Assembly (NCBI GenBank): GCA_964586055.1
Contig: CAZPFX010000007.1
Span: 1-45,496 of the forward strand
Origin: UM-FILTER-42-14 sp964586055
GTDB taxonomy: Bacteria > Patescibacteriota > Microgenomatia > UBA1400 > PJMF01
Length of the DNA: 45,496 bases
Direction: 5' to 3'
Part shown: positions 1 to 6,782 of the stretch, one piece after another
Numbering within the stretch: the stretch's first letter is position 1
Layout: every line of letters starts with the position of its first letter
Program-made: the position numbers and the translations under genes
Notes under the pieces: generated by a model
Told to the model about the DNA's origin: nothing
Database searches by the model: none
What the model saw: the letters and a program-made list of their open reading frames with translations, nothing else

Positions 1-1668
1 GGCTTCGGTCCAAGTGCTTTATTTAACCAGCTCTTCGGTACAGAGTTACCAAGCACTCTGATTTTTAACCTGACTGGAACGTCATTTGTCGCTCTGCAGG
101 CTCTTGGAGTTATTGCCGTTGGCCTTGTCGCCCAAATTATTGCTACAAAGCATATTTCTAAGCTCACGGCGATCGTTTTGCCAATCATTGTTATTGGTAT
201 TGGCCTTCACGGCTGGTCTATCTTGCCAAATCAAGTGGCTAAAGTGACTTTGCCATCGTTTAAAGCAAGCTGGTCTGTAGCTCTAGACGCGATCAGAGAA
301 CCACGCTCTGCCATCATTGGTGTTGGCCCAGCTATGTACTCTAACGCCTACCTGAAATACAAACCTCAGTGGGTTAACGGCACTGAAAGCTGGAACGTTC
401 CTTTCAGCCAAGCTGCTAATGCGCCTCTGTATTTATTAACAATTGGCGGCTTCTTCGGTCTAATCACCTGGAGTCTCCTCGCTTTCAGAATCCTGAAAAG
501 AACTATGAAGGTGTCTGTAGAAAGTCGCTCGTTAGCCATGATGCTGGCAGCAACTGTCTTGCTACAACTAGTATTGCCATTCAACATCGTCATGGTGATA
601 ATTCAGGCGATTATTCTGACTGCTCTGATTGCTTCAGAAAGAGCCAACTTCTCAGTGATTAAACTGAAGGCACCAAGTATTGCTTTCATCATGGAATCAC
701 AAGAAGGTTCTAAGAGTAAGTCAGGCAGTGCCGGCCCAATCTTCGCTATGGCTGGTCTGCTCTTCGTTGGAGTTGGTGTTCTCACCTACTTCGTCGGCAG
801 AGCTTATGCTGCAGAGTTAGCAAGCCAAAAAGGCAATGTCGCTGCTGCTGCTAATGATGGCGTCGCCGTTTATGAGAATCACCGACGCGCAGTCGAGTTG
901 AATCCATATCTCGACTACCATCACCGTCAATATGCTTTGACAAACATGCTCATCGCCGTGTCATTGTCAAATAAAGCTGACATCACTGAAGAGGAACAGA
1001 CCCAAGTTGGCGACCTACTTCAGCAAGCAGTTAGAGAAGCGCAATCTGCGACCACTCTTGACCCAACTGATGTTCAGAACTGGGCTGTTTTGGCACAAAT
1101 TTATCAAAACATGGTCACTGTCACTCCAGAGGCAGAGCAATGGACAACGCAGTCATATGTTAGCGCGATCCAAAACGATCCCACTAATCCAAACTTGCGC
1201 ATTACTCTTGGAGGTTTCTTCTTGGGACTCGAGACACCACAGCTACAACAGGCTGCTTCTCTCTTCCAACAAGCAACGGAGCTAAAGCCTGATATGGCGA
1301 ATGCTCACTACAACCTTGCTTACGCTTTGGTTCAGCTGAACCAGCTAGAGCAAGCACAGACAGAGTATGAAGCCGTCCTCTCCCTTCTCGATCCTGAGAG
1401 TGAAGACTACGCCGCTGTCTCTAAAGAGTTAGAGCCTATTGCAGCCCAAGTAGCTGATCTTAAAGCTCAACAACAAGAGCAGGCAGCCGCTCAGGCGCAA
1501 CAGCAAGGTATTCCTGGTCAACAGGCGCAACAGCAGCCAAGCATTATTGATCAAAACATCAGTAATGGTCAAAACCTGATCAACCCACCTGGAGAAGATG
1601 TAAATCTAATTCAAGAGGGCGCTCCAGCACCTGAACAACCAGTTGCTCCAGCAGAGCCACAACCATAG
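1..1668 (+). CDS. O-antigen ligase-like membrane protein with C-terminal TPRs (5' partial)
   Basis: The frame is open to the left edge, so the N-terminus is missing; the TTG at 178 is not the start. The visible part has several hydrophobic segments, then a soluble tail with TPR-like helices (motifs such as NWAVLAQIYQNM and NAHYNLAYALVQLNQLEQAQ), and ends in a Gln/Pro-rich low-complexity region. The stretch IGVGPAMYSNAYLKYKP followed by APLYLLTIGGFFGLITW resembles the C-terminal part of the Wzy/WaaL ligase fold. There the family usually has a His-Asn pair, which here reads Asn-Ala. Proteins of this layout are thought to transfer or polymerise surface glycans at the membrane. Enzyme class is inferred from topology and one motif; the TPR part is clear. 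It is convergent with obg and shares a terminator hairpin with it. Confidence 0.6.
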   Translation, partial: GFGPSALFNQLFGTELPSTLIFNLTGTSFVALQALGVIAVGLVAQIIATKHISKLTAIVLPIIVIGIGLHGWSILPNQVAKVTLPSFKASWSVALDAIREPRSAIIGVGPAMYSNAYLKYKPQWVNGTESWNVPFSQAANAPLYLLTIGGFFGLITWSLLAFRILKRTMKVSVESRSLAMMLAATVLLQLVLPFNIVMVIIQAIILTALIASERANFSVIKLKAPSIAFIMESQEGSKSKSGSAGPIFAMAGLLFVGVGVLTYFVGRAYAAELASQKGNVAAAANDGVAVYENHRRAVELNPYLDYHHRQYALTNMLIAVSLSNKADITEEEQTQVGDLLQQAVREAQSATTLDPTDVQNWAVLAQIYQNMVTVTPEAEQWTTQSYVSAIQNDPTNPNLRITLGGFFLGLETPQLQQAASLFQQATELKPDMANAHYNLAYALVQLNQLEQAQTEYEAVLSLLDPESEDYAAVSKELEPIAAQVADLKAQQQEQAAAQAQQQGIPGQQAQQQPSIIDQNISNGQNLINPPGEDVNLIQEGAPAPEQPVAPAEPQP

Positions 1669-1696
1669 TTTGGCAAATTTAAATAGAAATAAAGAG

Positions 1697-1722
1697 AATC
1701 CTGCAGTGACTACTGCAGGATT
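1697..1722. terminator. Bidirectional terminator between convergent genes
   Basis: A perfect 11-bp inverted repeat, AATCCTGCAGT / ACTGCAGGATT, encloses a 4-nt loop. On the minus strand it is followed by a T-rich stretch; on the plus strand only by TTT. It lies where the ligase-like gene (plus) meets obg (minus). The obg stop codon falls in the loop, so the last obg codons are part of the stem. Confidence 0.7.
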
Positions 1723-2255
1723 TGGAAGCAGCGTTTTCTTAAGACTTCCAAATTATCATGCGTCGCCGCACTAACTAGCATTGGCTTCTCACCGTCGAAC
1801 TTGGCAGATTCTAAAGCCTTGCGAATTTCATCAGAATACAAATCTTTTTTCGTTAGGCAAACTGCCCATCTTTTCTCCAACAATAATTCGTCGTAAGCCT
1901 TAAGCTCTCCCTGCAAAGCTTTAAACTGCTCTTGTAAGTTAGCAAGACATTCTTTGGGGGTTGGATCACCAGCCAGCATCTCCTCTGGCACTGAGAGAAC
2001 GTATAAAAGCCCCGTTGTATTTCTAACGTGGCGCAAGAAAGCTAGCCCAAGTCCTTTGCCCTCGCTGGCTCCAGAAATAAGTCCCGGAATATCTGCGAGT
2101 ACAAATTGCTTAGAGTTATCAGCNNNNNNNNNNNNNNNNNNNNNNNNNNNNNNNNNNNNNNNNNNNNNNNNNNNNNNNNNNNNNNNNNNNNNNNNNNNNN
2201 NNNNNNNNNNNNNNNNNNNNNNNGCCTTTAAATGTAATAAAACTATATCTATCAT
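1710..2255 (-). CDS. obg: Obg-family GTPase, interrupted by an assembly gap
   Basis: After the gap the protein reads FVLADIPGLISGASEGKGLG, the G3 switch II region typical of Obg/CgtA GTPases, followed by FLRHVRNT, a TKKD G4 motif and an SAA G5-like motif. It stops soon after the GTPase domain, so there is no C-terminal OCT domain. Obg proteins act in 50S subunit maturation and stress signalling. Before the gap an ATG at 2255 gives MIDIVLLHLK, which fits the start of an Obg fold. The start lies 11 bp from the stop of the M23 gene, consistent with an operon rho-M23-obg. The Obg fold and P-loop are missing because of the gap, so the start is only probable. Confidence 0.8.
   Translation of the reverse strand: MIDIVLLHLKXXXXXXXXXXXXXXXXXXXXXXXXXXXXXXXXXXADNSKQFVLADIPGLISGASEGKGLGLAFLRHVRNTTGLLYVLSVPEEMLAGDPTPKECLANLQEQFKALQGELKAYDELLLEKRWAVCLTKKDLYSDEIRKALESAKFDGEKPMLVSAATHDNLEVLRKRCFQILQ
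2124..2223. other. Assembly gap (100 N) inside obg
   Basis: Exactly 100 N, a conventional placeholder of unknown size. About 10 residues of Obg precede it and the G3 region follows it. In a normal Obg protein roughly 190 residues lie between, so the true missing sequence is probably over 500 bp. Confidence 0.9.
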
Positions 2256-2266
2256 TGGGGCGTATT

Positions 2267-3385
2267 CTACAGGAAGTCGAGTGGATTAAGGAGAGTGCTT
2301 GATCTGCGGATCTCAAAGTGTAAATGAGTACCCGTTGATCTACCGGTGTTGCCCATTTGACCAAGAACGTCGCCTCTGTTGACACGCTGACCAGCAGTAA
2401 CGCTAATAACTGACATATGGGCATAAAGCGTAATATATCCATTGCCATGATCGACCATAACTCTATTACCATAACCGTAGCCGTCGAGCCAGCCTGCACT
2501 GATAACTGTTCCCGCATCGGCCGCCAAAATTGGCCCAGCTCCCCGATTGGCAATATCGATAGCCTTGTGATAAAAGGAATAACGCTGGGTGATACTTCCG
2601 GAGGCTGGCCAAACAAAGGATCCAAGCGCCGTGACCGACCCCGCATCAGGCGTAGTCTGAACAATTCGTGTAGGTCGTGGTCCCGTAGCAGAAGCCACTT
2701 GTTTGACGCCTTCTGGAACCATCAGGAACTGACCCGTAGCGAGCTCAAAAGTCTCATCGTTTAGAAATTCATTAAATGGATAGTCAACCATGACCTGCGT
2801 CTGGGAATCTTCCAGGCCATACTTTTTGCCAATAGAAAAAATTGTTTCTCCGCGAGCAACCTTGTGTCGCACCCCATCGACTGGGAGAATTCTCAGCTCC
2901 TGACCGGGCTTAATGGTACTTTTTGCTGTCAAATCATTTTCCCAAAGAATTGTCTCGACCTGCAGACCATATCGCTCCGCAATACTCGAGAGAGTCTCAC
3001 CCTCACTGACCACATGATCAATGACCTCACCGCCCCGAAATTGACGCACCTCCTCTGCTTGCTGGGTGTAGAAACTAGAACCAAATGCGCCATCTGGAAT
3101 GACCGCGCCGCCTTGAACTTCTTCCGCTTCTGCGTCATTAAGTGACAAAATCACTGGCCCAACTGTAATCACAAAAAAGATTAAACCAATGGTGGCAAAA
3201 TGAAGAAAGGGACGCACATATCGACCTCTTTTTTTGTAAAGAGCATCAACCAAAGCGTCTTTAATAAGCTCGAATCGAGCAAATATTCTGTATCCTCGAA
3301 ATCTTATGTACCAGCGAGTGGCAATAAGGAATTGGCCGAAATCGCCTCTTAGGCGAATTAGGAGTTCTCCGACAGGCTTAATCAT
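2267..3385 (-). CDS. Membrane-anchored LysM/M23 endopeptidase
   Basis: A 372-residue protein with a basic N-terminus, one membrane segment at about residues 62-82, two LysM repeats (HVVSEGETLSSIAERYGL near 124 and HKVARGETIFSIGKKYGL near 172) and a C-terminal M23/LytM domain. The zinc ligands are intact: HxxxD as HKAID near residue 270, YAHM, and HLHFE near 355. M23 enzymes cut peptide cross-links in peptidoglycan and LysM binds glycan, so it is probably an envelope-remodelling hydrolase facing outward. It starts 4 bp after the rho stop codon and is presumably cotranscribed with rho and obg. Confidence 0.9.
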   Translation of the reverse strand: MIKPVGELLIRLRGDFGQFLIATRWYIRFRGYRIFARFELIKDALVDALYKKRGRYVRPFLHFATIGLIFFVITVGPVILSLNDAEAEEVQGGAVIPDGAFGSSFYTQQAEEVRQFRGGEVIDHVVSEGETLSSIAERYGLQVETILWENDLTAKSTIKPGQELRILPVDGVRHKVARGETIFSIGKKYGLEDSQTQVMVDYPFNEFLNDETFELATGQFLMVPEGVKQVASATGPRPTRIVQTTPDAGSVTALGSFVWPASGSITQRYSFYHKAIDIANRGAGPILAADAGTVISAGWLDGYGYGNRVMVDHGNGYITLYAHMSVISVTAGQRVNRGDVLGQMGNTGRSTGTHLHFEIRRSSTLLNPLDFL

Positions 3386-3389
3386 GGTG

Positions 3390-4766
3390 CTACACCTTGA
3401 GCGATGCTAAAAATTCCTTGTTCGTCTTAGTTCTCTTCAATCGATCGATTAAGGTTGAGGATTGCTCTTCCCGGTCAAGCATGTCAAGCATTCTGTGAAG
3501 TGTGGTGATTGACTGATATGTCATCGAGTCTATGAGCAAGTCATCTCGACGTGTTCCAGATCTCTGGACATCGATAGCTGGGAAAATACGTCGCTCTGCT
3601 TGTCGTCTGCTCAGATGAATTTCTTGGTTTCCAGTTCCCTTGAACTCTTCATAAACCAGATCATCCATACGAGATCCTGTGTCTACTAAGGCAGTTCCAA
3701 TTATGGTCAAACTACCCGGAGTTTCAAAATTACGGGCGGCTCCAAAGAACTTCTTCGGTGGGAACAAAGCCGCAGGATCAAATCCTCCAGACAAGGTTCT
3801 TCCAGAAGTTGGAATCGAAAGGTTATATGCACGAGCTAATCTAGTAATAGAGTCTAGAAGAATCATTACGTCTTGACCTTCTTCGACACGTCTCTTGGCT
3901 TTTTCCAAGGCAATCTCAGCTACGCGACACTGATCAACAGCTGATTCATCAAAGTTACTAGCAGCAACGCTTCCAGTCCCCTTGGTAATCCGCTCGATAT
4001 GGCGTCTAATATCTGTAACTTCCTCTGGGCGCTCTCCAACCAAGACAGCAATAATGTGAATTTCTGGATGGTTCGCAGCTACACCAGTGGCGATATCTTT
4101 AAGCAGTGAAGTTTTACCAGCCTTAGGTGGTGAGACGATCAAACTTCTCTGACCCTTACCAATAGGAGCAATCATGTCGATAATCCGAAGTGAAAGAGGT
4201 TCATCACCAATCTCCAACTTTATCTGACTATCTGGATAAACAGGCGTTAATGAGCGAAATTTTGGTCGATCAAGTTTTTGATGCTCTGCCGCTGGTTTGC
4301 CGTTGACCATCTGGACTTCAATTAAGCCCCAGTAGCGCTCGTTATCCTTTGGTTCTCTAACTGGTCCGGTGACTTCATCGCCTGGGCGAAGGTTAAAGCG
4401 TCGGATTTGTGAAGTTGGAATATAGGCATCTCGATCATCAGCTCCATCAAGACCTGCGCGTAAAATTCCATGACCATCTCTAGAGGTATCTAAAGCACCC
4501 GTCATCATCACTGGCTCGCCGTCGCTGGCGGACTCAGAAATGCGCGAGATGCGTTCCTCTCGGTCACTGTTGTAATCTTCATAATCATTGTTGTTGTTAT
4601 TGTTGTAGGCACCGCTTCGGTCAGATCCTCGATCAGAGCGACCTCTGCCGCCAGAACTCTTCCGATAGGAACCAGAACTACTACGCCTACTTGGTGATTT
4701 TAAAGGCACAACTGGCACCCTTCTTGGTGTGTCATTCTGTCCCTGGTCATCTGCTTGTGTTGCCAT
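3390..4766 (-). CDS. rho: Transcription termination factor Rho
   Basis: A 458-residue protein. The first ~95 residues are low complexity, rich in Ser, Arg and Gly, with an Asn run and acidic residues. The RNA-binding cold-shock-like domain follows (GHGILRAG, YIPTSQIRRFNLRPGD). The RecA-like ATPase has Walker A SPPKAGKTS near 213, the VGERPEEV segment, LLDSITRLARAYN, and the R-loop region LVDTGSRMDDLVYEEFKGTGN near 362. All hallmark motifs of hexameric Rho are present. The ATG at 4766 has no close Shine-Dalgarno sequence. An AGGAG lies further up the leader, with a small 5-bp hairpin (4778-4794) between it and the start codon. A sigma70-like promoter lies at 4882-4910, giving a leader of about 109 nt. 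The N-terminal insertion is typical of Rho outside the proteobacteria. Confidence 0.97.
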   Translation of the reverse strand: MATQADDQGQNDTPRRVPVVPLKSPSRRSSSGSYRKSSGGRGRSDRGSDRSGAYNNNNNNDYEDYNSDREERISRISESASDGEPVMMTGALDTSRDGHGILRAGLDGADDRDAYIPTSQIRRFNLRPGDEVTGPVREPKDNERYWGLIEVQMVNGKPAAEHQKLDRPKFRSLTPVYPDSQIKLEIGDEPLSLRIIDMIAPIGKGQRSLIVSPPKAGKTSLLKDIATGVAANHPEIHIIAVLVGERPEEVTDIRRHIERITKGTGSVAASNFDESAVDQCRVAEIALEKAKRRVEEGQDVMILLDSITRLARAYNLSIPTSGRTLSGGFDPAALFPPKKFFGAARNFETPGSLTIIGTALVDTGSRMDDLVYEEFKGTGNQEIHLSRRQAERRIFPAIDVQRSGTRRDDLLIDSMTYQSITTLHRMLDMLDREEQSSTLIDRLKRTKTNKEFLASLKV

Positions 4767-4881
4767 ACTTTGTTTCTTGCGGTAGATACCCGCATTCTCC
4801 TATTAAAAATTACTTACTAAATACTGAAAAATTCATGATGCAAATATGCGAAACGTCGCGCGAAAAGGTAATTGAATGGCT

Positions 4882-4910
4882 ATTATGCCAGAATGACTTA
4901 CTTATGTCAA
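4882..4910 (-). promoter_or_regulatory. Promoter of the rho operon
   Basis: On the minus strand TTGACA is followed by a 17-bp spacer and CATAAT. The predicted start is near 4875. The -35 box directly abuts the inverted repeat at 4911-4966. Confidence 0.65.
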
Positions 4911-4966
4911 AGCGCTCAGTGGAGGCTCGGCTGCCTGCCCAACTCGCCGAACCTCCACTCAGCGCT
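4911..4966. repeat. Long imperfect inverted repeat between divergent promoters
   Basis: The arms are AGCGCT, AGTGGAGG and TCGGC against GCCGA, CCTCCACT and AGCGCT, with single mismatches between blocks: 19 paired positions around a 14-nt loop. It lies between the rho -35 box and a divergent plus-strand TTGACA at 4987. It could be a regulator site, a structured RNA element or an insulating terminator. There is no long T run on either side, so a classical terminator is less likely. Confidence 0.6.
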
Positions 4967-4986
4967 CCTGATCACTTCTGATGTTT

Positions 4987-5014
4987 TTGACACCAGAAAG
5001 ATCGAATTTACAAA
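4987..5014 (+). promoter_or_regulatory. Possible plus-strand promoter divergent from rho
   Basis: TTGACA at 4987-4992, a 16-bp spacer, and TACAAA at 5009-5014. The predicted start is near 5021. No open reading frame of note follows, only a strong terminator at 5092-5139. Confidence 0.4.
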
Positions 5015-5020
5015 TACAAA

Positions 5021-5139
5021 CCACATCTGCTAAGGTTACAGACATCTATATCTTCGCTCTCATCTCAACGATCGAGAATGAAGGTTGTGTGAAAAGGCAT
5101 TATTATTCGTGGTCTGTCCAGCGATAATAATGCTTTTTT
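5021..5139 (+). ncRNA. Candidate small RNA, plus strand
   Basis: Predicted only from a promoter-like sequence at 4987-5014 and the intrinsic terminator ending at 5139, giving about 120 nt. I see no similarity to tmRNA, SRP RNA, RNase P RNA or 6S RNA, and no convincing reading frame. The terminator is stronger on this strand (stem followed by six T). Confidence 0.3.
5092..5139. terminator. Strong intrinsic terminator usable from both strands
   Basis: The stem GCATTATTAT / ATAATAATGC is extended by a G-U pair and four A-T pairs. The loop is 17 nt. On the plus strand it is followed by TTTTTT (5134-5139), on the minus strand by TTTT. No protein gene ends next to it on either strand, which is why small transcripts are suspected on both sides. 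Confidence 0.75.
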
Positions 5140-5239
5140 CTTTCCCAAAACCCCTATTCCATTGACCTCTGTCATAAGAACGCAGTTTGTATTAGTTAAC
5201 GATCCTATTGATGTACTTACAAGTAGAGATACAGCAATT
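5092..5239 (-). ncRNA. Candidate small RNA, minus strand
   Basis: A well-formed promoter at 5246-5274 predicts a start at 5239, and the shared terminator would end the transcript near 5092, giving about 150 nt. A 36-codon frame beginning at an internal ATG runs through the terminator and has no ribosome binding site, so a protein is unlikely. Alternatively the transcript reads through into the rho leader and this is an attenuated upstream promoter of rho. Confidence 0.35.
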
Positions 5240-5245
5240 GCTCGT

Positions 5246-5274
5246 AGTATAACTATTCTAGCCGAACGCGTCAA
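5246..5274 (-). promoter_or_regulatory. Sigma70-like promoter upstream of the small transcript
   Basis: Minus strand TTGACG, a 17-bp spacer, TATACT. It is one of the best promoter matches in the window, yet no protein gene starts downstream before the terminator at 5092-5139. Confidence 0.6.
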
Positions 5275-5393
5275 CCTATAGTTTTATTGTAAAGTATCCT
5301 TAGAGTTTTTTTAATTGCAACTACTCGACTAAATAGACGACTTTTTCCACGAGAGAAATAGCGGAAATTAAACTGTGCACAAGGCATAGAAAA

Positions 5394-5402
5394 TGTGGAT
5401 AA
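5394..5402 (-). promoter_or_regulatory. Perfect DnaA box downstream of radA
   Basis: Minus strand TTATCCACA matches the DnaA-box consensus exactly. A weaker TTGTGCACA lies at 5374-5382. It is far from dnaA and could be a chance match or a DnaA-titrating site. Confidence 0.35.
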
Positions 5403-5420
5403 CTTTTGCCTAAAAACGGC

Positions 5421-6782
5421 TTAGGATATGAGCTTGAGCTCTTTAAGAACGGCAACCACCGTATTGTGGGTTTGGTGAGAGATAACTTTAGAAACCCCTA
5501 GCCTCTTAAGACCTTTGATTCGTGACTCACCAAAAGCCACAGAACGGACTTCGCCCAAAAGACCAACTTCACCAACGAAGGCTATTTCTCTTGGCACTGA
5601 CTTATTTGCCAATGAACTGGCTATGGCCACCGCGCAACCAAGATCTATGGCTGGCTCTCTAACGACGAGCCCTCCGGCTACACTTAGAAAGATATCGTGT
5701 TCTGATGATCTTAAGCCACAATGCTTCTCAAGTACGGCGGCAAGAACTTGGATTCTGGATAAAGCTACTCCCCTGCCAACCCGGCGAGGCATGGCTAACT
5801 GAGAACGAACAACTAATGCCTGCAGTTCAATTAAGAGAGGCCGAGATCCTTCTAGAATCCCTGCCAAGACAGATCCTGGTATACCAGCGGTGCTAGACTG
5901 AACAAGCATGGCTGAGGGGTTTAACACTTCTTCCATTCCCACTTCCGTCATCTGAAAAACACCGACCTCGTCAGTGGCGCCAAATCGGTTTTTGTGAGCT
6001 CGAACCAATCTTAGGTCCGTAGTTCTCTCCCCACTAATTTCTAAGACTACATCAACAATGTGCTCGAGTACTTTAGGCCCCGCGATGCCGCCGCCCTTGG
6101 TAACATGACCAACTATGAACACAGGAATGTTATTTTTCTTGGCCCATTCGGTCAGTTTGTCCGTGACCATGCGCACCTGACCAACACTGCCAGCCGCCCC
6201 AGTTAGGGTTCCAGACCGAAAACTCTGAATGCTATCTGCAATCACAAAAGCAGGCTTCATTTTTGTTAAAGCTGAGAGAGACGGCTCTATTTGTTGAGAA
6301 GTAAAGAATTCCCAAGATTTGTGTTCCGACTTAGATAATCGTTTGATACGAAGTAAGATCTGCTCTGGGTTCTCTTCACCACACAAGTATGCCACCACTG
6401 GCTCTTTTTGAGTCTTTTTTGTACTCAGCTGCATATTCAGACCAATTTGGGTTAAAAAGGTAGATTTTCCAATTCCCGGCTCTCCCGCAAGTAAAATCAC
6501 TGATCCTTGGACAACCCCTTTTTCAGCAGAAGTACTTCCCAAAACACGATCCAACTCATCGAAGCCCGTAGAAAAACGCGAAAATGAGCGACTCAAAGCC
6601 TCCACCTCTGGTAGAGACATACTCTTAGCAGGCTTACTAGAAGCCATGGAAACACCTGTTGTCTGCTCTATTTGCTCTTCCACCAAGCTATTCCACTCAC
6701 CACACTGTGAACACTGGCCAACCCATCTAGGATGGGCCCAGCCGCAAGACTGACAAATAAACTCTGTTTCACTTTTTGGCAC
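5421..6782 (-). CDS. radA: DNA repair protein RadA (Sms)
   Basis: A 453-residue protein. It has an N-terminal C4 zinc finger (FICQSCG and CSQCGEW), a RecA-like ATPase with Walker A GEPGIGKST near residue 100, the RadA signature KNRFG near 262, and a C-terminal Lon-protease-like domain. RadA is a hexameric helicase that extends D-loops during homologous recombination. The GTG at 6782 is chosen because AAAGGA lies five bases before it and the protein then starts PKSETEFICQ, as in the family; an ATG six codons further upstream lacks this. It overlaps the end of the preceding nucleotidyltransferase gene by 14 bp, so the two are translationally linked. The segment after it holds no protein gene. 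Confidence 0.95.
   Translation of the reverse strand: MPKSETEFICQSCGWAHPRWVGQCSQCGEWNSLVEEQIEQTTGVSMASSKPAKSMSLPEVEALSRSFSRFSTGFDELDRVLGSTSAEKGVVQGSVILLAGEPGIGKSTFLTQIGLNMQLSTKKTQKEPVVAYLCGEENPEQILLRIKRLSKSEHKSWEFFTSQQIEPSLSALTKMKPAFVIADSIQSFRSGTLTGAAGSVGQVRMVTDKLTEWAKKNNIPVFIVGHVTKGGGIAGPKVLEHIVDVVLEISGERTTDLRLVRAHKNRFGATDEVGVFQMTEVGMEEVLNPSAMLVQSSTAGIPGSVLAGILEGSRPLLIELQALVVRSQLAMPRRVGRGVALSRIQVLAAVLEKHCGLRSSEHDIFLSVAGGLVVREPAIDLGCAVAIASSLANKSVPREIAFVGEVGLLGEVRSVAFGESRIKGLKRLGVSKVISHQTHNTVVAVLKELKLIS

Noticed and set aside
2119..2664. Minus-strand frame across the first gap
   Set aside because: It lies out of frame inside the M23 peptidase gene, whose motifs are clear in the other frame.
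4691..4981. 96-codon plus-strand frame overlapping the rho start
   Set aside because: It overlaps rho antisense, the rho leader, the rho promoter and the inverted repeat, and resembles no protein.
5065..5274. 69-codon minus-strand reading frame in the rho-radA gap
   Set aside because: It begins on the TTG of a promoter -35 box, runs through the -10 box and across a strong terminator; the protein has no recognisable features.
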